A stretch of 64,000 nucleotides of DNA from Corynebacterium mycetoides (GCF_900103625.1 NZ_LT629700.1:620001-684000), one strand, 5' to 3'; shown: positions 48,799 to 59,573, counted from the stretch's first letter. Notes: generated from the sequence alone by a model not told the origin. Numbers and translations are program-made.

Positions 48799-50040
48799 CT
48801 AGCTCAGCCTGCGGGCGACCGCGTGGGCGAACTCGGAGATGACCAGGTACGCCGGGTCCCGTCCGGTGCCCGCGTACCGGGCGAGCGCCTCGAAGGTCTC
48901 GTACAGGTCGCGGCGCACGAGCATCTCATCGGCCGTAAACCGGCCCTCGGTGGCGGGGCGGAGAATATCCCCGCGGATCTCGAACTCCTCCAGCGGCACG
49001 GACGCTCCCGCGTCTGCGGTGGCGATACCGGCCGCCGCGAACTCGGCCGCGATTGCTTCGTCGTTCTCCCAGACGTCCCCCAGGGTGTTGATGTTGAGCA
49101 CCGACACGCTCGATAAGGCCCAGGCGATCAGGGCGGCCGTGATCCGGGCCTGCAACGTGTCCTCGTGGGCAACCTCGGGCCACAGGTCGGCCACCTCGCG
49201 CACCCACGTATCCACGAACACCTGCACCTCGTCTTCGCTGATCGGCACGGTGGACACGTAGTTGGGGAACCCCGCGATGACGAACGCGAGGTCGAAGGTG
49301 ACGTCGCGGAATCCCGCCCACTCGTAGTCCAAGAAGTGGATGGAGTGGGAGTAGATGACGTTGTCGGGGGCGAGGTCGAAGGGGGTAAACGCCCGGTTGC
49401 CTCCGGTGAGCAGCCGGGAGCTCATGTTCGACGCTGTCACGCGCACCTCGTTGGGCACCGCGATGCCGGCCTGCTCCAGCATGTCCAGGCCCAGCCGGAT
49501 GCGGTGCAGGAGGATGCGGTCGCGCAGGTTCTGCACCCCCTCGCTGCCGGTGTGCGCGCGCGTCATCCGCGCGAACAGGACGTTAAACGACGCCTCCTTG
49601 TCCGCCGTCCCGGCGTGCATCCTGCCCAGCGCGGCACCGAGGGTGCGGAGCACGTTGATGCGCTTTTCCGGGTCGGGGTCCGCCAGCAGCGACTCCAGCG
49701 TGTCGCCGTCCCCGGAGTCCGTGATGATCACGATGCGCTGCTCCACGTCGTAGCCCAGGAGCACGGGACCGGGCCGCACGTCCTCGCTCAGCGACGTCGT
49801 GAACTGGTAGGACACCACCTCGCGCAAGTACGCGGCGTCCTCTATCGGGTCGCCGGTCAGCGGCGAATGCTTGACCACGACGGAGCGGTGCTGCAGGAAC
49901 GGGTTGGACGGCACCTTCGCGCGGTACACCCCGGCGAAGCCTGAACCGGGCAGCCGCGTGGCGTCGACAAGCCTTTGCTCGCCGCCGTAACGGCGGGTGA
50001 GTATCGCCTCCGCCGCGCTGATGACGTCGGGCTGTTCCAT
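48799..50040 (-). CDS. Aminoglycoside-phosphotransferase-like (APH fold) protein
   Basis: 413 residues. Kinase-like fold: N-terminal lobe with [10 protein letters not shown] and a Lys in SVVVKHSP, catalytic-loop equivalent [14 protein letters not shown] and metal-binding segment [19 protein letters not shown]. The usual HGD of the catalytic loop is replaced by PFD, retaining Asp and the downstream Asn, so activity is plausible. Substrate unknown; not evidence of drug resistance. Nine bases after aspS, a position shared by corynebacteria. Confidence 0.82.
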   Translation of the reverse strand: MEQPDVISAAEAILTRRYGGEQRLVDATRLPGSGFAGVYRAKVPSNPFLQHRSVVVKHSPLTGDPIEDAAYLREVVSYQFTTSLSEDVRPGPVLLGYDVEQRIVIITDSGDGDTLESLLADPDPEKRINVLRTLGAALGRMHAGTADKEASFNVLFARMTRAHTGSEGVQNLRDRILLHRIRLGLDMLEQAGIAVPNEVRVTASNMSSRLLTGGNRAFTPFDLAPDNVIYSHSIHFLDYEWAGFRDVTFDLAFVIAGFPNYVSTVPISEDEVQVFVDTWVREVADLWPEVAHEDTLQARITAALIAWALSSVSVLNINTLGDVWENDEAIAAEFAAAGIATADAGASVPLEEFEIRGDILRPATEGRFTADEMLVRRDLYETFEALARYAGTGRDPAYLVISEFAHAVARRLS

Positions 50041-50049
50041 TGGGGTTCC

Positions 50050-51849
50050 TTAGCTGGGTGTCTCGGTCTTCGGCTTGAAATCCACCCCGGTTTCCTTGCG
50101 CTGCGCCGCCGGGATGGGCGCGGGGGCGTCGGTGAGCGGGTCGACTCCGCCGCCGGACTTCGGGAACGCGATGACGTCGCGGATCGAGTCGAACCCTCCC
50201 AGCAGGGACACGATGCGGTCCCAGCCGAACGCGATGCCGCCGTGCGGGGGCGCGCCGTAGGAGAACGCCTCAAGCAGGAAGCCGAACTTCTCGTTCGCCT
50301 CCTCCTCGGTGATCCCCATCACCTTGAACACGCGCTCCTGCACGTCGCGCTCGTGGATACGGATGGAGCCGCCGCCGATCTCGTTGCCGTTGCACACGAT
50401 GTCGTAGGCGTAGGCCAGGGCCTCGCCCGGGTCCTGGTCGAAGGTGTCGCGGAACTCCGGCTTGGGCGCGGTGAACGCGTGGTGCACGGCTGTCCACGCG
50501 GAGTGGCCCAGCGCCACGTCGCCGGAGGCGGTGGCGTCGGCGGCGGGCTCGAACATCGGGGCGTCAACGACCCAGGTAAACGCCCAGTCCCCCTCCTTGA
50601 TCAGGTCGAGCTTGCGGGCGATCTCGCCGCGGGCCGCGCCGAGCAGGGCGCGGGAGCCCTTGGTGTCGCCCGCGGCGAAGAAGATGCAGTCGCCGGGGTT
50701 GGCGCCCACGTGGGCGGCGATGCCCGCCTTCTCCTCGTCCGTGATGTTCTTGGCCACCGGGCCGCCCAGCTCACCGTCCTCCTGGACGAGGATGTAGGCC
50801 AATCCTTTGGCGCCGCGCTGCTTCGCCCACTCCTGCCAGGCGTCGAGCTGGCGGCGCGGCTGGGACGCCCCGCCCTCCATGACCACGGCGCCGACGTACT
50901 CGTTCTGGAACACGCGGAACGTGGTGTCCTTGAAGAACTCGGTGCAGTCGACCAGCTCGATGCCGAAGCGCAGGTCCGGCTTGTCCGAGCCGTACTTCTC
51001 CATTGCCTCGGCGTATGTCATGCGCGGGATCGGGGTGGTGATGTCGTAGCCGATCAGCTTCCACAGCTCGACCAAGATCTCCTCGGCGAGTGCGATGATG
51101 TCCTCCTGGTCGACGAAGCTGGCCTCGATGTCCAACTGCGTGAACTCGGGCTGGCGGTCGGCGCGGAAGTCCTCGTCGCGGTAGCAGCGGGCGATCTGGA
51201 AGTAGCGCTCCATGCCGGCGACCATGAGCAGCTGTTTGAACAGCTGGGGCGACTGAGGCAGCGCGTACCAGGACCCGGGGCGCAGACGCGCCGGCACCAG
51301 GAAGTCGCGGGCGCCCTCCGGGGTGGAGCGCGTCAGCGTCGGGGTCTCGATCTCCGTGAAGTCGTGCTTGGCCAGTACGTCGCGGGCGGCGCGGTTGGCG
51401 TCCGAGCGCAGGCGCAGGGCCTTGGCCTGGCGTTCGCGCCGCAAGTCGAGGTAGCGGTACTTCAGGCGCGTCTCCTCGCCGACCTCGTTGGAGGAGAAGT
51501 CCTCCACCTGGAACGGCAGCGCCGCGGACTTGTTCAGCACCGTCAGCTCGGTGGCGTTGACCTCGATCTCGCCGGACGCGAGGTTGGGGTTGGCGGATCC
51601 TTCCGGCCGCGGCTCGACCACGCCGGTGACCTTCACGCAGTACTCGCTGCGCAGGTCGTGCGCGGCCTCGGCCACCTCGGACTCGCGGAACACCACCTGC
51701 GCAAGACCGGAGCGGTCGCGCAGGTCGATGAAGATGACGCCTCCGTGGTCGCGGCGGCGCGAGACCCAGCCGGTGAGCGTTACGGTCTGGCCGTCGAGTT
51801 CTTTGCGGAGGTCTCCGGCAAGGTGGGTGCGCAGCACTGTCGTTTCCAC
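50050..51849 (-). CDS. aspS: Aspartyl-tRNA synthetase
   Basis: 599 residues, bacterial type with the GAD insertion. N-terminal OB fold ([20 protein letters not shown]), class II motif 2 [20 protein letters not shown], the QLDIEASF segment, and motif 3 [17 protein letters not shown]. In organisms without AsnRS it also charges tRNA-Asn for GatCAB; that cannot be judged here. Confidence 0.99.
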   Translation of the reverse strand: METTVLRTHLAGDLRKELDGQTVTLTGWVSRRRDHGGVIFIDLRDRSGLAQVVFRESEVAEAAHDLRSEYCVKVTGVVEPRPEGSANPNLASGEIEVNATELTVLNKSAALPFQVEDFSSNEVGEETRLKYRYLDLRRERQAKALRLRSDANRAARDVLAKHDFTEIETPTLTRSTPEGARDFLVPARLRPGSWYALPQSPQLFKQLLMVAGMERYFQIARCYRDEDFRADRQPEFTQLDIEASFVDQEDIIALAEEILVELWKLIGYDITTPIPRMTYAEAMEKYGSDKPDLRFGIELVDCTEFFKDTTFRVFQNEYVGAVVMEGGASQPRRQLDAWQEWAKQRGAKGLAYILVQEDGELGGPVAKNITDEEKAGIAAHVGANPGDCIFFAAGDTKGSRALLGAARGEIARKLDLIKEGDWAFTWVVDAPMFEPAADATASGDVALGHSAWTAVHHAFTAPKPEFRDTFDQDPGEALAYAYDIVCNGNEIGGGSIRIHERDVQERVFKVMGITEEEANEKFGFLLEAFSYGAPPHGGIAFGWDRIVSLLGGFDSIRDVIAFPKSGGGVDPLTDAPAPIPAAQRKETGVDFKPKTETPS

Positions 51850-51993
51850 GTCCTTACTTATCAGGCTAAAGAGGTCAGTCGTTGTCGGCCTTTCACTCTA
51901 CCCTGCCCCCCGCGCGCAAACGCGACGCGCCCTTGTGGCCATCGGGCGGCGCGCTGGCTGTGATTATGTGGATTCTTTGGCAAAATTGCTGCC

Positions 51994-52890
51994 ATGACTT
52001 TCAAAAGTGGCTACCAGCGCACCGGCAACCGGGCGTCGACAAGCTCGGGCGGCGGCATGGGCGGCGCCCCGATGATGATCGGCGGCGGCGGGCTGGGCAC
52101 CCTCCTCCTCATAGGACTGTTCCTCCTGCTGGGCGGCGGCGGGGGCGGGGGCCAGATGCCCGTGCCGCAGGGGGGTCAGAACCAGATTTCTGCGGGCGGG
52201 AGCTACAACCTGGACCACTGCGACTCGCCCAACGCGGCCAACGAGTACGCCGACTGCCGCCTCGAGGCCACGGCCGTCTCCGTCGACACCGTGTGGCAGG
52301 AGGTGCTGCCCGAGCAGGCCGGCATCGAGTATACCCAGCCGGGCATGCACATCTTCCAGAACACCGTGAACTCCGGGTGCGGCCCGGCGTCCGCTCAGAC
52401 GGGGCCCTTCTACTGCCCGGCGGACACAACGGCGTACTTCGACGTCAGCTTCTTCCATCAGCTCGACCAGCTGGGAGGCTCGGACGCGCCACTTGCGCAG
52501 ATGTACGTGGTGGCCCACGAATTCGGCCACCACATCCAGCAGCTCGAGGGCACGCTGGGCATGAGCAACTACAACGACCCGGGCGCGGATTCGGCGGCCG
52601 TGGCCATCGAGCTCCAGGCGGACTGCTACGCCGGCCTGTGGGCGTCGCATGCGGACAAGGGCGAGGACGCGATCCTCGAGCCGATCACCCAGGACCAGCT
52701 CACCGCCGCCATCCAGACGGCCCGCGCGGTGGGCGACGACAACATCCAGCGGCGCTCCGGCGGCGGCGTCAACCCGGATTTGTGGACGCACGGCTCCTCC
52801 CAGCAGCGCGAGGAGGCGTTCCTGCGCGGCTACCAGAACGGCACCATGGGAGCCTGCGATTACCTCAACCGCGGCGTCTACTCTTCCTAA
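51994..52890 (+). CDS. Neutral zinc metallopeptidase (YpfJ family), membrane-anchored
   Basis: 298 residues. A Gly-rich N-terminus and one membrane segment (LGTLLLIGLFLLLGG, about 35-50) precede an extracytoplasmic domain with the zinc motif YVVAHEFGHHIQQLEGTLG (HExxH; about 173-191) and the third-ligand region AIELQADCYAGLW. Family PF04228; substrate unknown. Divergent from aspS across a 144-bp gap. Confidence 0.92.
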   Translation: MTFKSGYQRTGNRASTSSGGGMGGAPMMIGGGGLGTLLLIGLFLLLGGGGGGGQMPVPQGGQNQISAGGSYNLDHCDSPNAANEYADCRLEATAVSVDTVWQEVLPEQAGIEYTQPGMHIFQNTVNSGCGPASAQTGPFYCPADTTAYFDVSFFHQLDQLGGSDAPLAQMYVVAHEFGHHIQQLEGTLGMSNYNDPGADSAAVAIELQADCYAGLWASHADKGEDAILEPITQDQLTAAIQTARAVGDDNIQRRSGGGVNPDLWTHGSSQQREEAFLRGYQNGTMGACDYLNRGVYSS

Positions 52891-52904
52891 GGCGCTGACA
52901 AATA

Positions 52905-53624
52905 ATGACTGAGTCTCCCAACCGGGCCACGGCGTTTCTCGCCGCGTTCAACGACATTGAAAGCTTCCTCCGCGACATCTTAGGCGCCGAGAAGTCAGAC
53001 CGTTTCACGTGGATGGTCGATCAGGCGACGAAACGCAAGCACATCACCCAGTCGCAGGCGAACGACCTGAAGGAGTACGCGGAGCTGCGCAACGCGATCA
53101 GCCACGGCGCCTACCGCGACTTCCGGCCGATAGCGGAGCCGCTGCCGGAAACGGTCGCCGACATCGAGCGGCTGCGCGCGGCCCTGCTGACCCCCGCCCT
53201 CGCCTTGGAGGTCGTCGGCCCCCAGAAGGTGATCACGTTTACCCCGTCCGACGACATCCACGCTCCCCTGCGCGCGCTGCGCGAGACGGACATCTCCCAG
53301 TTCCCGGTCTACGAGTCCGGGAAATGCGTCGGGTTGCTCACCACCAACGCCATCGCCCGCTGGGTGGCCGCCGACCTCGGTGAGGACGACATGCTCGACG
53401 CCAAGACGGTGCGCGAGGCCCTGCGGTACTCGGAGAAGCAGGACCAGGCGGTCTTCCTCCCCCGCTCCACCACGGCCGCGGGCGCCATCGCCGCTTTGAC
53501 CACTCCGCTTGCCGACGGCGCCCTGCCGCGCCTCGCCATCATCACCGAGCACGGAGCGGCGACGCAGAAGCCCCTGGCCGTGGCCACGGCCTCGGACATT
53601 CCGGAGCTGCTCGCCGCTTCCTGA
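52905..53624 (+). CDS. CBS-domain protein with helical N-terminal domain
   Basis: 239 residues. Residues 1-85 are helical with RNAISHGAYRDF, reminiscent of HEPN/DUF4145-like folds (RxxxxH). Residues about 110-235 form a CBS pair (TPSDDIHAPLRALRETDISQ FPVYESGKCVGLLT and VFLPRSTTAAGAIAALTTPL). CBS pairs bind adenosyl ligands. The pairing suggests a ligand-controlled regulator or nuclease, but this is inference. Fourteen bases after the metallopeptidase. Confidence 0.72.
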   Translation: MTESPNRATAFLAAFNDIESFLRDILGAEKSDRFTWMVDQATKRKHITQSQANDLKEYAELRNAISHGAYRDFRPIAEPLPETVADIERLRAALLTPALALEVVGPQKVITFTPSDDIHAPLRALRETDISQFPVYESGKCVGLLTTNAIARWVAADLGEDDMLDAKTVREALRYSEKQDQAVFLPRSTTAAGAIAALTTPLADGALPRLAIITEHGAATQKPLAVATASDIPELLAAS

Positions 53625-53646
53625 CGGCCCGCGGCCGCGGGGAATA

Positions 53647-53676
53647 GGTGACGTGTCACCAACGTTCGGGTAGGGT
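53647..53676 (+). promoter_or_regulatory. Palindromic operator (RosR-like) and -10 of the LLM/FMN-reductase operon
   Basis: GGTGAC-GT-GTCACC (53647-53660) is a perfect palindrome ten bases before TAGGGT (53671-53676), a good -10. In the wider form TAGGTGA-CGTG-TCACCAA it fits most of the RosR motif TTGTTGA-YRYR-TCAACWA of C. glutamicum, as I recall it. RosR is an H2O2-sensitive MarR repressor of monooxygenase and FMN-reductase genes. Confidence 0.65.
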
Positions 53677-53709
53677 AGAGGCCAACACCCCAAGGAAAGG
53701 TATTTAGCC

Positions 53710-54843
53710 ATGCAGTTCGGCGTATTCACCATCGGTGACGTCACCACCGACCCCACCACAGGCGCCACGCCCACCGAGAAGGAACGCATCGACGCCATGA
53801 CGGCCATCGCGCTGAAGGCCGATGAGCTGGGCCTCGACGTGTTCGCCACCGGGCAGCACCACAACCCGCCTTTCGTGCCCTCGGCCCCGACAACGCACCT
53901 CGCCTACATCGGTGCGCAGACGAAAAACATCCAGCTGTCCACCGCGACCACGCTGATCACCACCACCGACCCGGTTCGCCTCGCCGAGGACTACTCCTTC
54001 CTGCAGAACCTTGTCGGCGGCCGCATGGACCTGATGATGGGCCGCGGCAACACCGGTCCCGTCTACCCCTGGTTCGGCAAGGACATCCGCCAGGGCATCC
54101 CCCTGGCCGTGGAGAACTATCACCTCCTGCGCCGCCTGTGGCGCGAGCCGGTAGTTAACTGGCAGGGCCAGTTCCGTACCCCGCTGCAGGGGTTCACCGC
54201 TACCCCTGCCCCGCTCGAAGGCGTGCCCCCCTTCGTGTGGCACGGCTCCATCCGCTCCCCGCAGATCGCGGAGCAGGCGGCGTTCTACGGCGACGGCTTC
54301 TTCCACAACAACATCTTCTGGAACAAGGAGCACACCGCCAACATGGTCGACCTCTACCGCCGCCGTTTCGAGGCCCACGGCCACGGCCGCGCGGACCAGG
54401 CCATCGTCGGCCTCGGCGGTCAGGTCTACATCGCCGAGACCGAGGAGCAGGCAAAGAAGGAGTTCCGCCCGTACTTCGACAACGCCCCGGTCTACGGCCA
54501 CGGCCCGTCGCTCGAGGAGTTCACCCAGCTCACGCCCCTGACCGTCGGCACCACCGAGATGGTCATCGAACGGACGATGCAGTTCGCGGACTGGGTGGGC
54601 GACTACCAGCGCCAGCTCTTCCTCATCGACCACGCCGGCCTGCCCCTCGAGGTCGTTTTGCGCCAGCTCGAGATCCTGGCCACGGAGGTCGTGCCCGAGG
54701 TCCGCCGCCGCATGGAGGCGCGCCGCCCAGAGCACGTGCCGTCCGATCCGCCGACATTTGACACCCTGCTCGCCGCCAAGCGCGAGAGCGTACGGCTCCC
54801 GCACTTCGAGGTCAACCCGGGCAACGACGGGGAGGGAGACTGA
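53710..54843 (+). CDS. Luciferase-like FMN-dependent monooxygenase, CE1758 family
   Basis: 377 residues. TIM-barrel LLM-class oxidoreductase using reduced FMN: MQFGVFTIGDVTTDPTTGAT start, DVFATGQHHNPPFVPSAP, RLAEDYSFLQNLVGGRMDLM and GRGNTGPVYPWFG. Followed with a 1-bp overlap by its FMN reductase, the fixed two-gene arrangement of this family. AAGGAAAGG precedes the ATG. Substrate unknown; redox control is suggested by the operator at 53647. Confidence 0.92.
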   Translation: MQFGVFTIGDVTTDPTTGATPTEKERIDAMTAIALKADELGLDVFATGQHHNPPFVPSAPTTHLAYIGAQTKNIQLSTATTLITTTDPVRLAEDYSFLQNLVGGRMDLMMGRGNTGPVYPWFGKDIRQGIPLAVENYHLLRRLWREPVVNWQGQFRTPLQGFTATPAPLEGVPPFVWHGSIRSPQIAEQAAFYGDGFFHNNIFWNKEHTANMVDLYRRRFEAHGHGRADQAIVGLGGQVYIAETEEQAKKEFRPYFDNAPVYGHGPSLEEFTQLTPLTVGTTEMVIERTMQFADWVGDYQRQLFLIDHAGLPLEVVLRQLEILATEVVPEVRRRMEARRPEHVPSDPPTFDTLLAAKRESVRLPHFEVNPGNDGEGD

Positions 54844-55514
54844 TGAAGCGGCTCGTTGTTCTTTCCGCGGGCTTGTCGACGCCCTCGACGACGCGCCAGG
54901 TGGCCGACGCCATCTCCTCGGCCGTCGCCTCCGCTGTCGGCGGGCGGGGCGAAAAACTCGAGGTGACCACCTTCGAGCTGCGCGAGCTCGCAGGCGACCT
55001 CGCCCAGAACATGACAACCGGGCTGTCCACCCCGCACCTCGACGAGGTCAAGCGGCAGCTTTCCGAGGCGGACGGCCTGGTGGCCGTCACCCCTGTGTTC
55101 AAGGCGAGCTACACGGGGCTGTTCAAGATGTTTTTCGACGTCCTCGACACCGACGCGCTCAACGGCATGCCCACCATCATCGCCGCCACCGCGGGGACGG
55201 CGCGGCACTCGCTGGTGACGGAGTACGCCCTGCGCCCCCTTCTGGCTTACATGCGCGCGGTCGTCGTGCCCACCGCCTTGTTCGCCGCGACCGACGACTT
55301 CGGCGGCGCGGGGGGCGCGGACTTTAGCAAGCGGGCCGCCCGCGCGGCCTCCGAGCTGGCCGCGCTCATCGTGTCCACCCAGGCCTCCGTCGAGGGCCTC
55401 GCCGGCGCGGTGGGCCAGCCGGAGGCGGCGCCGCGCAAGCGCAAGGCGGGAGTGGACGTGGAGGACGGCTTTGTTCCGTTCTCCCAGCTCCTGCGCGGTC
55501 ACTCTGGCGATTAG
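54843..55514 (+). CDS. LLM-partnered FMN reductase, CE1759 family
   Basis: 223 residues. Flavodoxin-like NAD(P)H:FMN reductase: LVVLSAGLSTPSTTRQVADA (phosphate loop, about 4-23), GLVAVTPVFKASYTGLFKMFFDVLD (about 78-102) and TAGTARHSLVTEYALRPLL. Supplies reduced FMN to the upstream monooxygenase; the ATGA overlap with that gene indicates coupled translation. Confidence 0.92.
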   Translation: MKRLVVLSAGLSTPSTTRQVADAISSAVASAVGGRGEKLEVTTFELRELAGDLAQNMTTGLSTPHLDEVKRQLSEADGLVAVTPVFKASYTGLFKMFFDVLDTDALNGMPTIIAATAGTARHSLVTEYALRPLLAYMRAVVVPTALFAATDDFGGAGGADFSKRAARAASELAALIVSTQASVEGLAGAVGQPEAAPRKRKAGVDVEDGFVPFSQLLRGHSGD

Positions 55515-55536
55515 GCGTGTGAGGTAGCATCGCGGC

Positions 55537-56931
55537 ATGTCGCAAAACACTGTCAGTGTCGTCGACCTGTTCAGCATCGGCATCGGGCCGTCATCAAGCC
55601 ACACCGTCGGCCCGATGCGCGCGGCGATGGCGTTTGTGGAATCCCTGGGCGGGCTGCCGGCCCGCGTGGCCGTGGAGCTGCGCGGCTCGCTGGCCGCGAC
55701 GGGCGTGGGGCACGGGACCGACCGCGCGGTACTCCTCGGGCTGGTGGGATACACTCCCCTGACCACCACGCCCGACATCTCCCCCGCACCCGGCGAGCGC
55801 ATCCCCGAGAGGAGCACGATCGAGGGGCCGGCGGGCAGCGTGGAGTACGAGGTCGCGTTCAACCACAAGCCGGTCGCCCAGCACCCGAACTGCCTCATCT
55901 TCGACGCGTGGGACGCCGAGGGCAACCGCATCACCTCCCGCAAGGAGTACTACTCCGTCGGCGGCGGCTTCATCCTCGACCGCGAGGGCATGGAGGCGCA
56001 CCGCAACAAGGCCGGGGTGTCCACCCAACAGCCCGAGGGCACCATCCCCTTTGAGTTCCACTCCGGCGAGCAGCTCATGGAGCACTGCCGCGCTAACGGG
56101 ATGACCGTCGCCGAGGTGATGCGCGCCAACGAGGAGGCACTGCACGGCTGGGACACCGTGAGCACGCACCTCGACCTCGTATGGGACGTCATGCAGGAGT
56201 GTGTGTCTGACGGGCTCAAGGCCGAGGGGATCCTGCCGGGCGGGCTCGGAGTGACCCGCCGGGCGCCGCGCCTCTACCGCCTCCTGACCGCCGAGTACGA
56301 GGAGTCGACCTCGCGCGGGCTGGACGCGATGGAATGGGTCAACCTCTTCGCCCTAGCCGTCAACGAGGAAAACGCCGCCCACGGGCGCATTGTCACCGCC
56401 CCCACCAACGGGGCAGCCGGCATTATCCCCGCCGTGATGCACTACTGCCGCGACTTCACTGAGGGCTTCACGAGCGCGCGCGCCCGCGAGTTTCTGCTCA
56501 CCGCGGGGGCGATCGGGGTGATCATCAAGACCAACGCGTCCATTTCCGGCGCCGAGGTCGGCTGCCAAGGCGAGGTCGGCTCCGCGTCCGCGATGGCCGC
56601 GGCGGGCATGTGCGCCATCCTCGGCGGCTCGCCCGAGCAGGTAGAAAACGCCGCCGAGATCGCCCTCGAACACAACCTCGGCCTGACCTGCGACCCCGTC
56701 GGCGGGCTCGTGCAGGTGCCCTGCATCGAGCGCAACGCCATCGGCGGCGTCAAAGCCATCAACGCCGCCCGTTTGGCCAAGCTTGGCGACGGCACCAACA
56801 TCGTCACCCTCGACGACGTCGTGGAAACCATGGCCGCCACAGGGCGCGACATGATGACGAAGTACAAGGAGACCTCCATGGGCGGGCTCGCCGTCCAGCT
56901 CGGCCTGCCCGTCAACATCACCGAGTGCTAG
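55537..56931 (+). CDS. sdaA: L-serine ammonia-lyase, iron-sulphur type
   Basis: 464 residues, single-chain form. Deaminates serine to pyruvate with a 4Fe-4S cluster. N-terminal beta domain with [20 protein letters not shown]; alpha domain with cluster Cys in [36 protein letters not shown] and [20 protein letters not shown]. Twenty-two bases after the FMN reductase; may be read from the same transcript. Confidence 0.97.
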   Translation: MSQNTVSVVDLFSIGIGPSSSHTVGPMRAAMAFVESLGGLPARVAVELRGSLAATGVGHGTDRAVLLGLVGYTPLTTTPDISPAPGERIPERSTIEGPAGSVEYEVAFNHKPVAQHPNCLIFDAWDAEGNRITSRKEYYSVGGGFILDREGMEAHRNKAGVSTQQPEGTIPFEFHSGEQLMEHCRANGMTVAEVMRANEEALHGWDTVSTHLDLVWDVMQECVSDGLKAEGILPGGLGVTRRAPRLYRLLTAEYEESTSRGLDAMEWVNLFALAVNEENAAHGRIVTAPTNGAAGIIPAVMHYCRDFTEGFTSARAREFLLTAGAIGVIIKTNASISGAEVGCQGEVGSASAMAAAGMCAILGGSPEQVENAAEIALEHNLGLTCDPVGGLVQVPCIERNAIGGVKAINAARLAKLGDGTNIVTLDDVVETMAATGRDMMTKYKETSMGGLAVQLGLPVNITEC

Positions 56932-56952
56932 CCGGGCGGAGCGGGCGGGACC

Positions 56953-58245
56953 TTAGGCGCCCTGCCCCCGCACCGCCGCGGTAACGGCCTCAATGTTCAG
57001 CGGCACCGTCACCTGCGTGTGGTCGGCGAGGTTCTTCACCGCGATTTCGCTGTCCTCCAGCTCGCGTTCTCCCAGCACCAGCGCGAACTTCGCACCCGCC
57101 CGGTCGGCACCCTTCATCGCGCCCTTGAGACCGCGGCCGCCGTACGACATGTCGGCCGCTATGCCGGAGGCCCGGAGGTCGTCGATAAGCAGGCTCATGT
57201 GCGCGGACGCCTCCTCGCCGATGGCGACGCCGAACACATCCACGCGCCGCTCGACGCCGTCCAAGCTCACGCCCTCTGCCTCGAGCGCGAGCACGGTGCG
57301 GTCGACGCCCAGGCCGAACCCGATGCCGGAGAGGTCCTGGCCGCCGATTTGGGCCATCAGGCCGTCGTAGCGCCCACCGCCGCCGATGCCCGACTGGGCG
57401 CCCAGGCCATCGTGGACGAACTCGAACGTGGTCTTGGTGTAATAGTCCAGCCCGCGCACCATGCGCGGGTTGATCACATACGGCACGCCCATCGCATCCA
57501 GCGTGGAGGTGACGGTGTCGAAGTGCGCGCGCGACTCCTCGGAGAGGTAGTCGAGCATCAGCGGCGCGTCCGCGGTCATCTCCTGGACCTCGGGGCGCTT
57601 GTCATCCAGCACGCGCAGAGGGTTGATCTCGGCGCGGCGCCGGGTCTCCTCGTCCAGCGACAGGGCAAACAGGAACTCCTGCAGCTTCTCGCGGTAGGCG
57701 GGGCGGCAGGTGTTGTCCCCCAGGCTGGTGAGCTCGAGGCGGAACCCCGTCAACCCCACCGCGCGGTAACAACGGTCGGCCAGCGCGATCACCTCGGCGT
57801 CGAGAAGCGGATCATCCACGCCAATCGCTTCGACGCCGACCTGCTGCAGCTGGCGGTAACGGCCGGCCTGGGGGCGCTCGTAGCGGAAAAAGGGGCCGTA
57901 GTAGTTCAGCTTGACCGGCAGGTAGCCGCGGTCCAGGTTGTGCTCGATGACTGCGCGCATCACGCCCGCCGTGCCCTCGGGGCGCAGAGTCACCGACCGG
58001 TCACCCCTGTCCGCGAAGGTGTACATCTCTTTGGACACCACGTCCGTGGATTCGCCGACGCCGCGCGCGAACAGGGAGGTGTCCTCGAATACCGGCAGCT
58101 CAATGTGCTGGTAGCCGGCTAGCCGTGCCTGGCGGGCGAACTCGTCGCGCACCCTGATAAACGTCGCCGACGCCGGCGGGACGTAGTCGGGAACGCCTTT
58201 CGGCGCGGACAGTGCCTGGAATTTGCTGTTCTCGCTCACGGGCAA
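56953..58245 (-). CDS. hisS: Histidyl-tRNA synthetase
   Basis: 430 residues. Class II core with motif 2 [20 protein letters not shown], His-A motif [21 protein letters not shown], and motif 3 [16 protein letters not shown]-terminal anticodon domain from about residue 335. Convergent with sdaA (21-bp gap); nine bases after the MBL gene, so both belong to one leftward transcript. Confidence 0.98.
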   Translation of the reverse strand: MPVSENSKFQALSAPKGVPDYVPPASATFIRVRDEFARQARLAGYQHIELPVFEDTSLFARGVGESTDVVSKEMYTFADRGDRSVTLRPEGTAGVMRAVIEHNLDRGYLPVKLNYYGPFFRYERPQAGRYRQLQQVGVEAIGVDDPLLDAEVIALADRCYRAVGLTGFRLELTSLGDNTCRPAYREKLQEFLFALSLDEETRRRAEINPLRVLDDKRPEVQEMTADAPLMLDYLSEESRAHFDTVTSTLDAMGVPYVINPRMVRGLDYYTKTTFEFVHDGLGAQSGIGGGGRYDGLMAQIGGQDLSGIGFGLGVDRTVLALEAEGVSLDGVERRVDVFGVAIGEEASAHMSLLIDDLRASGIAADMSYGGRGLKGAMKGADRAGAKFALVLGERELEDSEIAVKNLADHTQVTVPLNIEAVTAAVRGQGA

Positions 58246-58254
58246 CGAGTCTAG

Positions 58255-58893
58255 TCAGCGGTTGTGGTTGGCCGCCCGCAGGTACTGGTTCGTGGCCCGC
58301 TCGTGCGCCATCGTGGTCGTCGGTCCGTGGCCGGGCAGCACGGGAAGGCGGTCGTCGAGATCCCACACCGGGCCGCGCAGCGATTCCTGCATTGCTGCGT
58401 CGTCGGAAAACGGCAGGTCGGTGCGGCCAATGGAGCCTTGGAAGAGCACGTCGCCCGTGAGCGCGAAATCCTCGTGCACCCACAGCGCGCTGCCCGGCGA
58501 GTGGCCCGGGGCGTGGCGGATGGTAAAGCCGATGCCCGCCACGGTGACCTTGTCGCCGTCGTGGACGTGGGTGACGTGCCTGACCGGCTCCATGTTGTCC
58601 ACGTCGAAGGGGACGCACAGCCGCTCCGTGCCGGCGCGCCCGTCCAGCATGAACGCGTCATCGGGGTGGATGAACGCCTCCACCCCGAAAGCACCGGCGT
58701 CGCGGATGTGGTCGATGTGCCCGTGGGTGAGAATGACCGCGACGACGGTCACCCCGTGCTCGGCGCAGAACTGTTCCACCCGGGAGTGCGCCCCGTAGCT
58801 CGGGTCCACGACGGCCGCCTGCCCCGTGTCCTCGTTAACCACGATGTAGCAGTTCGTCTGCAGCGGGCCCGCCGCGAAGCCGGTGATCTGCAC
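58255..58893 (-). CDS. MBL-fold hydrolase (glyoxalase II-like)
   Basis: 212 residues. Zinc site AVILTHGHIDHIRDAGAFGV (HxHxDH, about 57-76), further ligands in GHSPGSALWV and FQGSIGRTDLPFSDD, final His in VLPGHGPTTTMAHER. The size and the GRTD segment fit the short bacterial glyoxalase-II-like hydrolases often located beside hisS in actinobacteria. Substrate not established. Confidence 0.9.
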   Translation of the reverse strand: MQITGFAAGPLQTNCYIVVNEDTGQAAVVDPSYGAHSRVEQFCAEHGVTVVAVILTHGHIDHIRDAGAFGVEAFIHPDDAFMLDGRAGTERLCVPFDVDNMEPVRHVTHVHDGDKVTVAGIGFTIRHAPGHSPGSALWVHEDFALTGDVLFQGSIGRTDLPFSDDAAMQESLRGPVWDLDDRLPVLPGHGPTTTMAHERATNQYLRAANHNR

Positions 58894-58898
58894 CCCGG

Positions 58899-59417
58899 CT
58901 ACGCCCCCGCCGAGGAGGTGCCGTTCAGAGCAGCCTCGGCCGCATCGTAATCGGGCTCGTTGCTCACCTCGTCGACCAGCTGGGTGTACACGACGTTGTG
59001 GGCGGCGTCGGTGACCACGACGGCGCGGGCGAGCAGACCCCTGAGCGGGGAGCCCTCGAGCCTCACGCCGAAGTCCTCGCCGAACGCGGAGCGGAACGCC
59101 GACGCCGTGGTCACGTTCTCGATCCCCTCGGCCGCGCAGAAGCGCCGGTGAGCGAACGGCAGGTCTTCAGAGATGCAGACCACTGCCGTGTTGTTCATCC
59201 CGGACGCGAGCTTGTCGAAGGCCCGCACCGAAGCCGCGCAAACGCCAGTGTCCAGGGACGGGAAAATGTTGAGAACGAGGCGCTTTCCGGCGAAGTCGTC
59301 GGGACTCACCGCCGACAGGTCTCCCCCGATGAGCTCGAAGGCGGGGAGCTTCTCACCCTCGGCGGGCAGTTCGCCGCAGGTGGTTGTGTGGTTGCCCTTG
59401 TAGGTCACGTTTGCCAT
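58899..59417 (-). CDS. tpx: Thiol peroxidase
   Basis: 172 residues from ATG 59417. Atypical two-Cys peroxiredoxin: peroxidatic Cys60 in [16 protein letters not shown] and resolving Cys94 in [13 protein letters not shown], the exact canonical positions when this start is used. TACGTT (59430-59425 on the coding strand) lies seven bases before the ATG, suggesting a leaderless transcript. The open frame upstream to 59465 is not coding. Confidence 0.97.
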   Translation of the reverse strand: MANVTYKGNHTTTCGELPAEGEKLPAFELIGGDLSAVSPDDFAGKRLVLNIFPSLDTGVCAASVRAFDKLASGMNNTAVVCISEDLPFAHRRFCAAEGIENVTTASAFRSAFGEDFGVRLEGSPLRGLLARAVVVTDAAHNVVYTQLVDEVSNEPDYDAAEAALNGTSSAGA

Positions 59418-59573
59418 GTGTACAAACGTAGTGTTTGCGAAACGCGGCCGCCACAGGCTTGCCACCGCCGCCCCGTCACTGGGGGTTGGGGCGGAGCAAG
59501 CGCTGGCGCTGCTAGGCTGAGGAACCGCTTACTTGAGCCCAACGACAACATGCCGACAACAAGCGAGGATGCC

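Noticed and set aside
48799..50040. Aminoglycoside resistance gene
   Set aside because: Only the APH fold is supported; it is a conserved chromosomal neighbour of aspS without the HGD motif.
49975..51963. 662-residue plus-strand open frame opposite aspS
   Set aside because: Antisense shadow of aspS.
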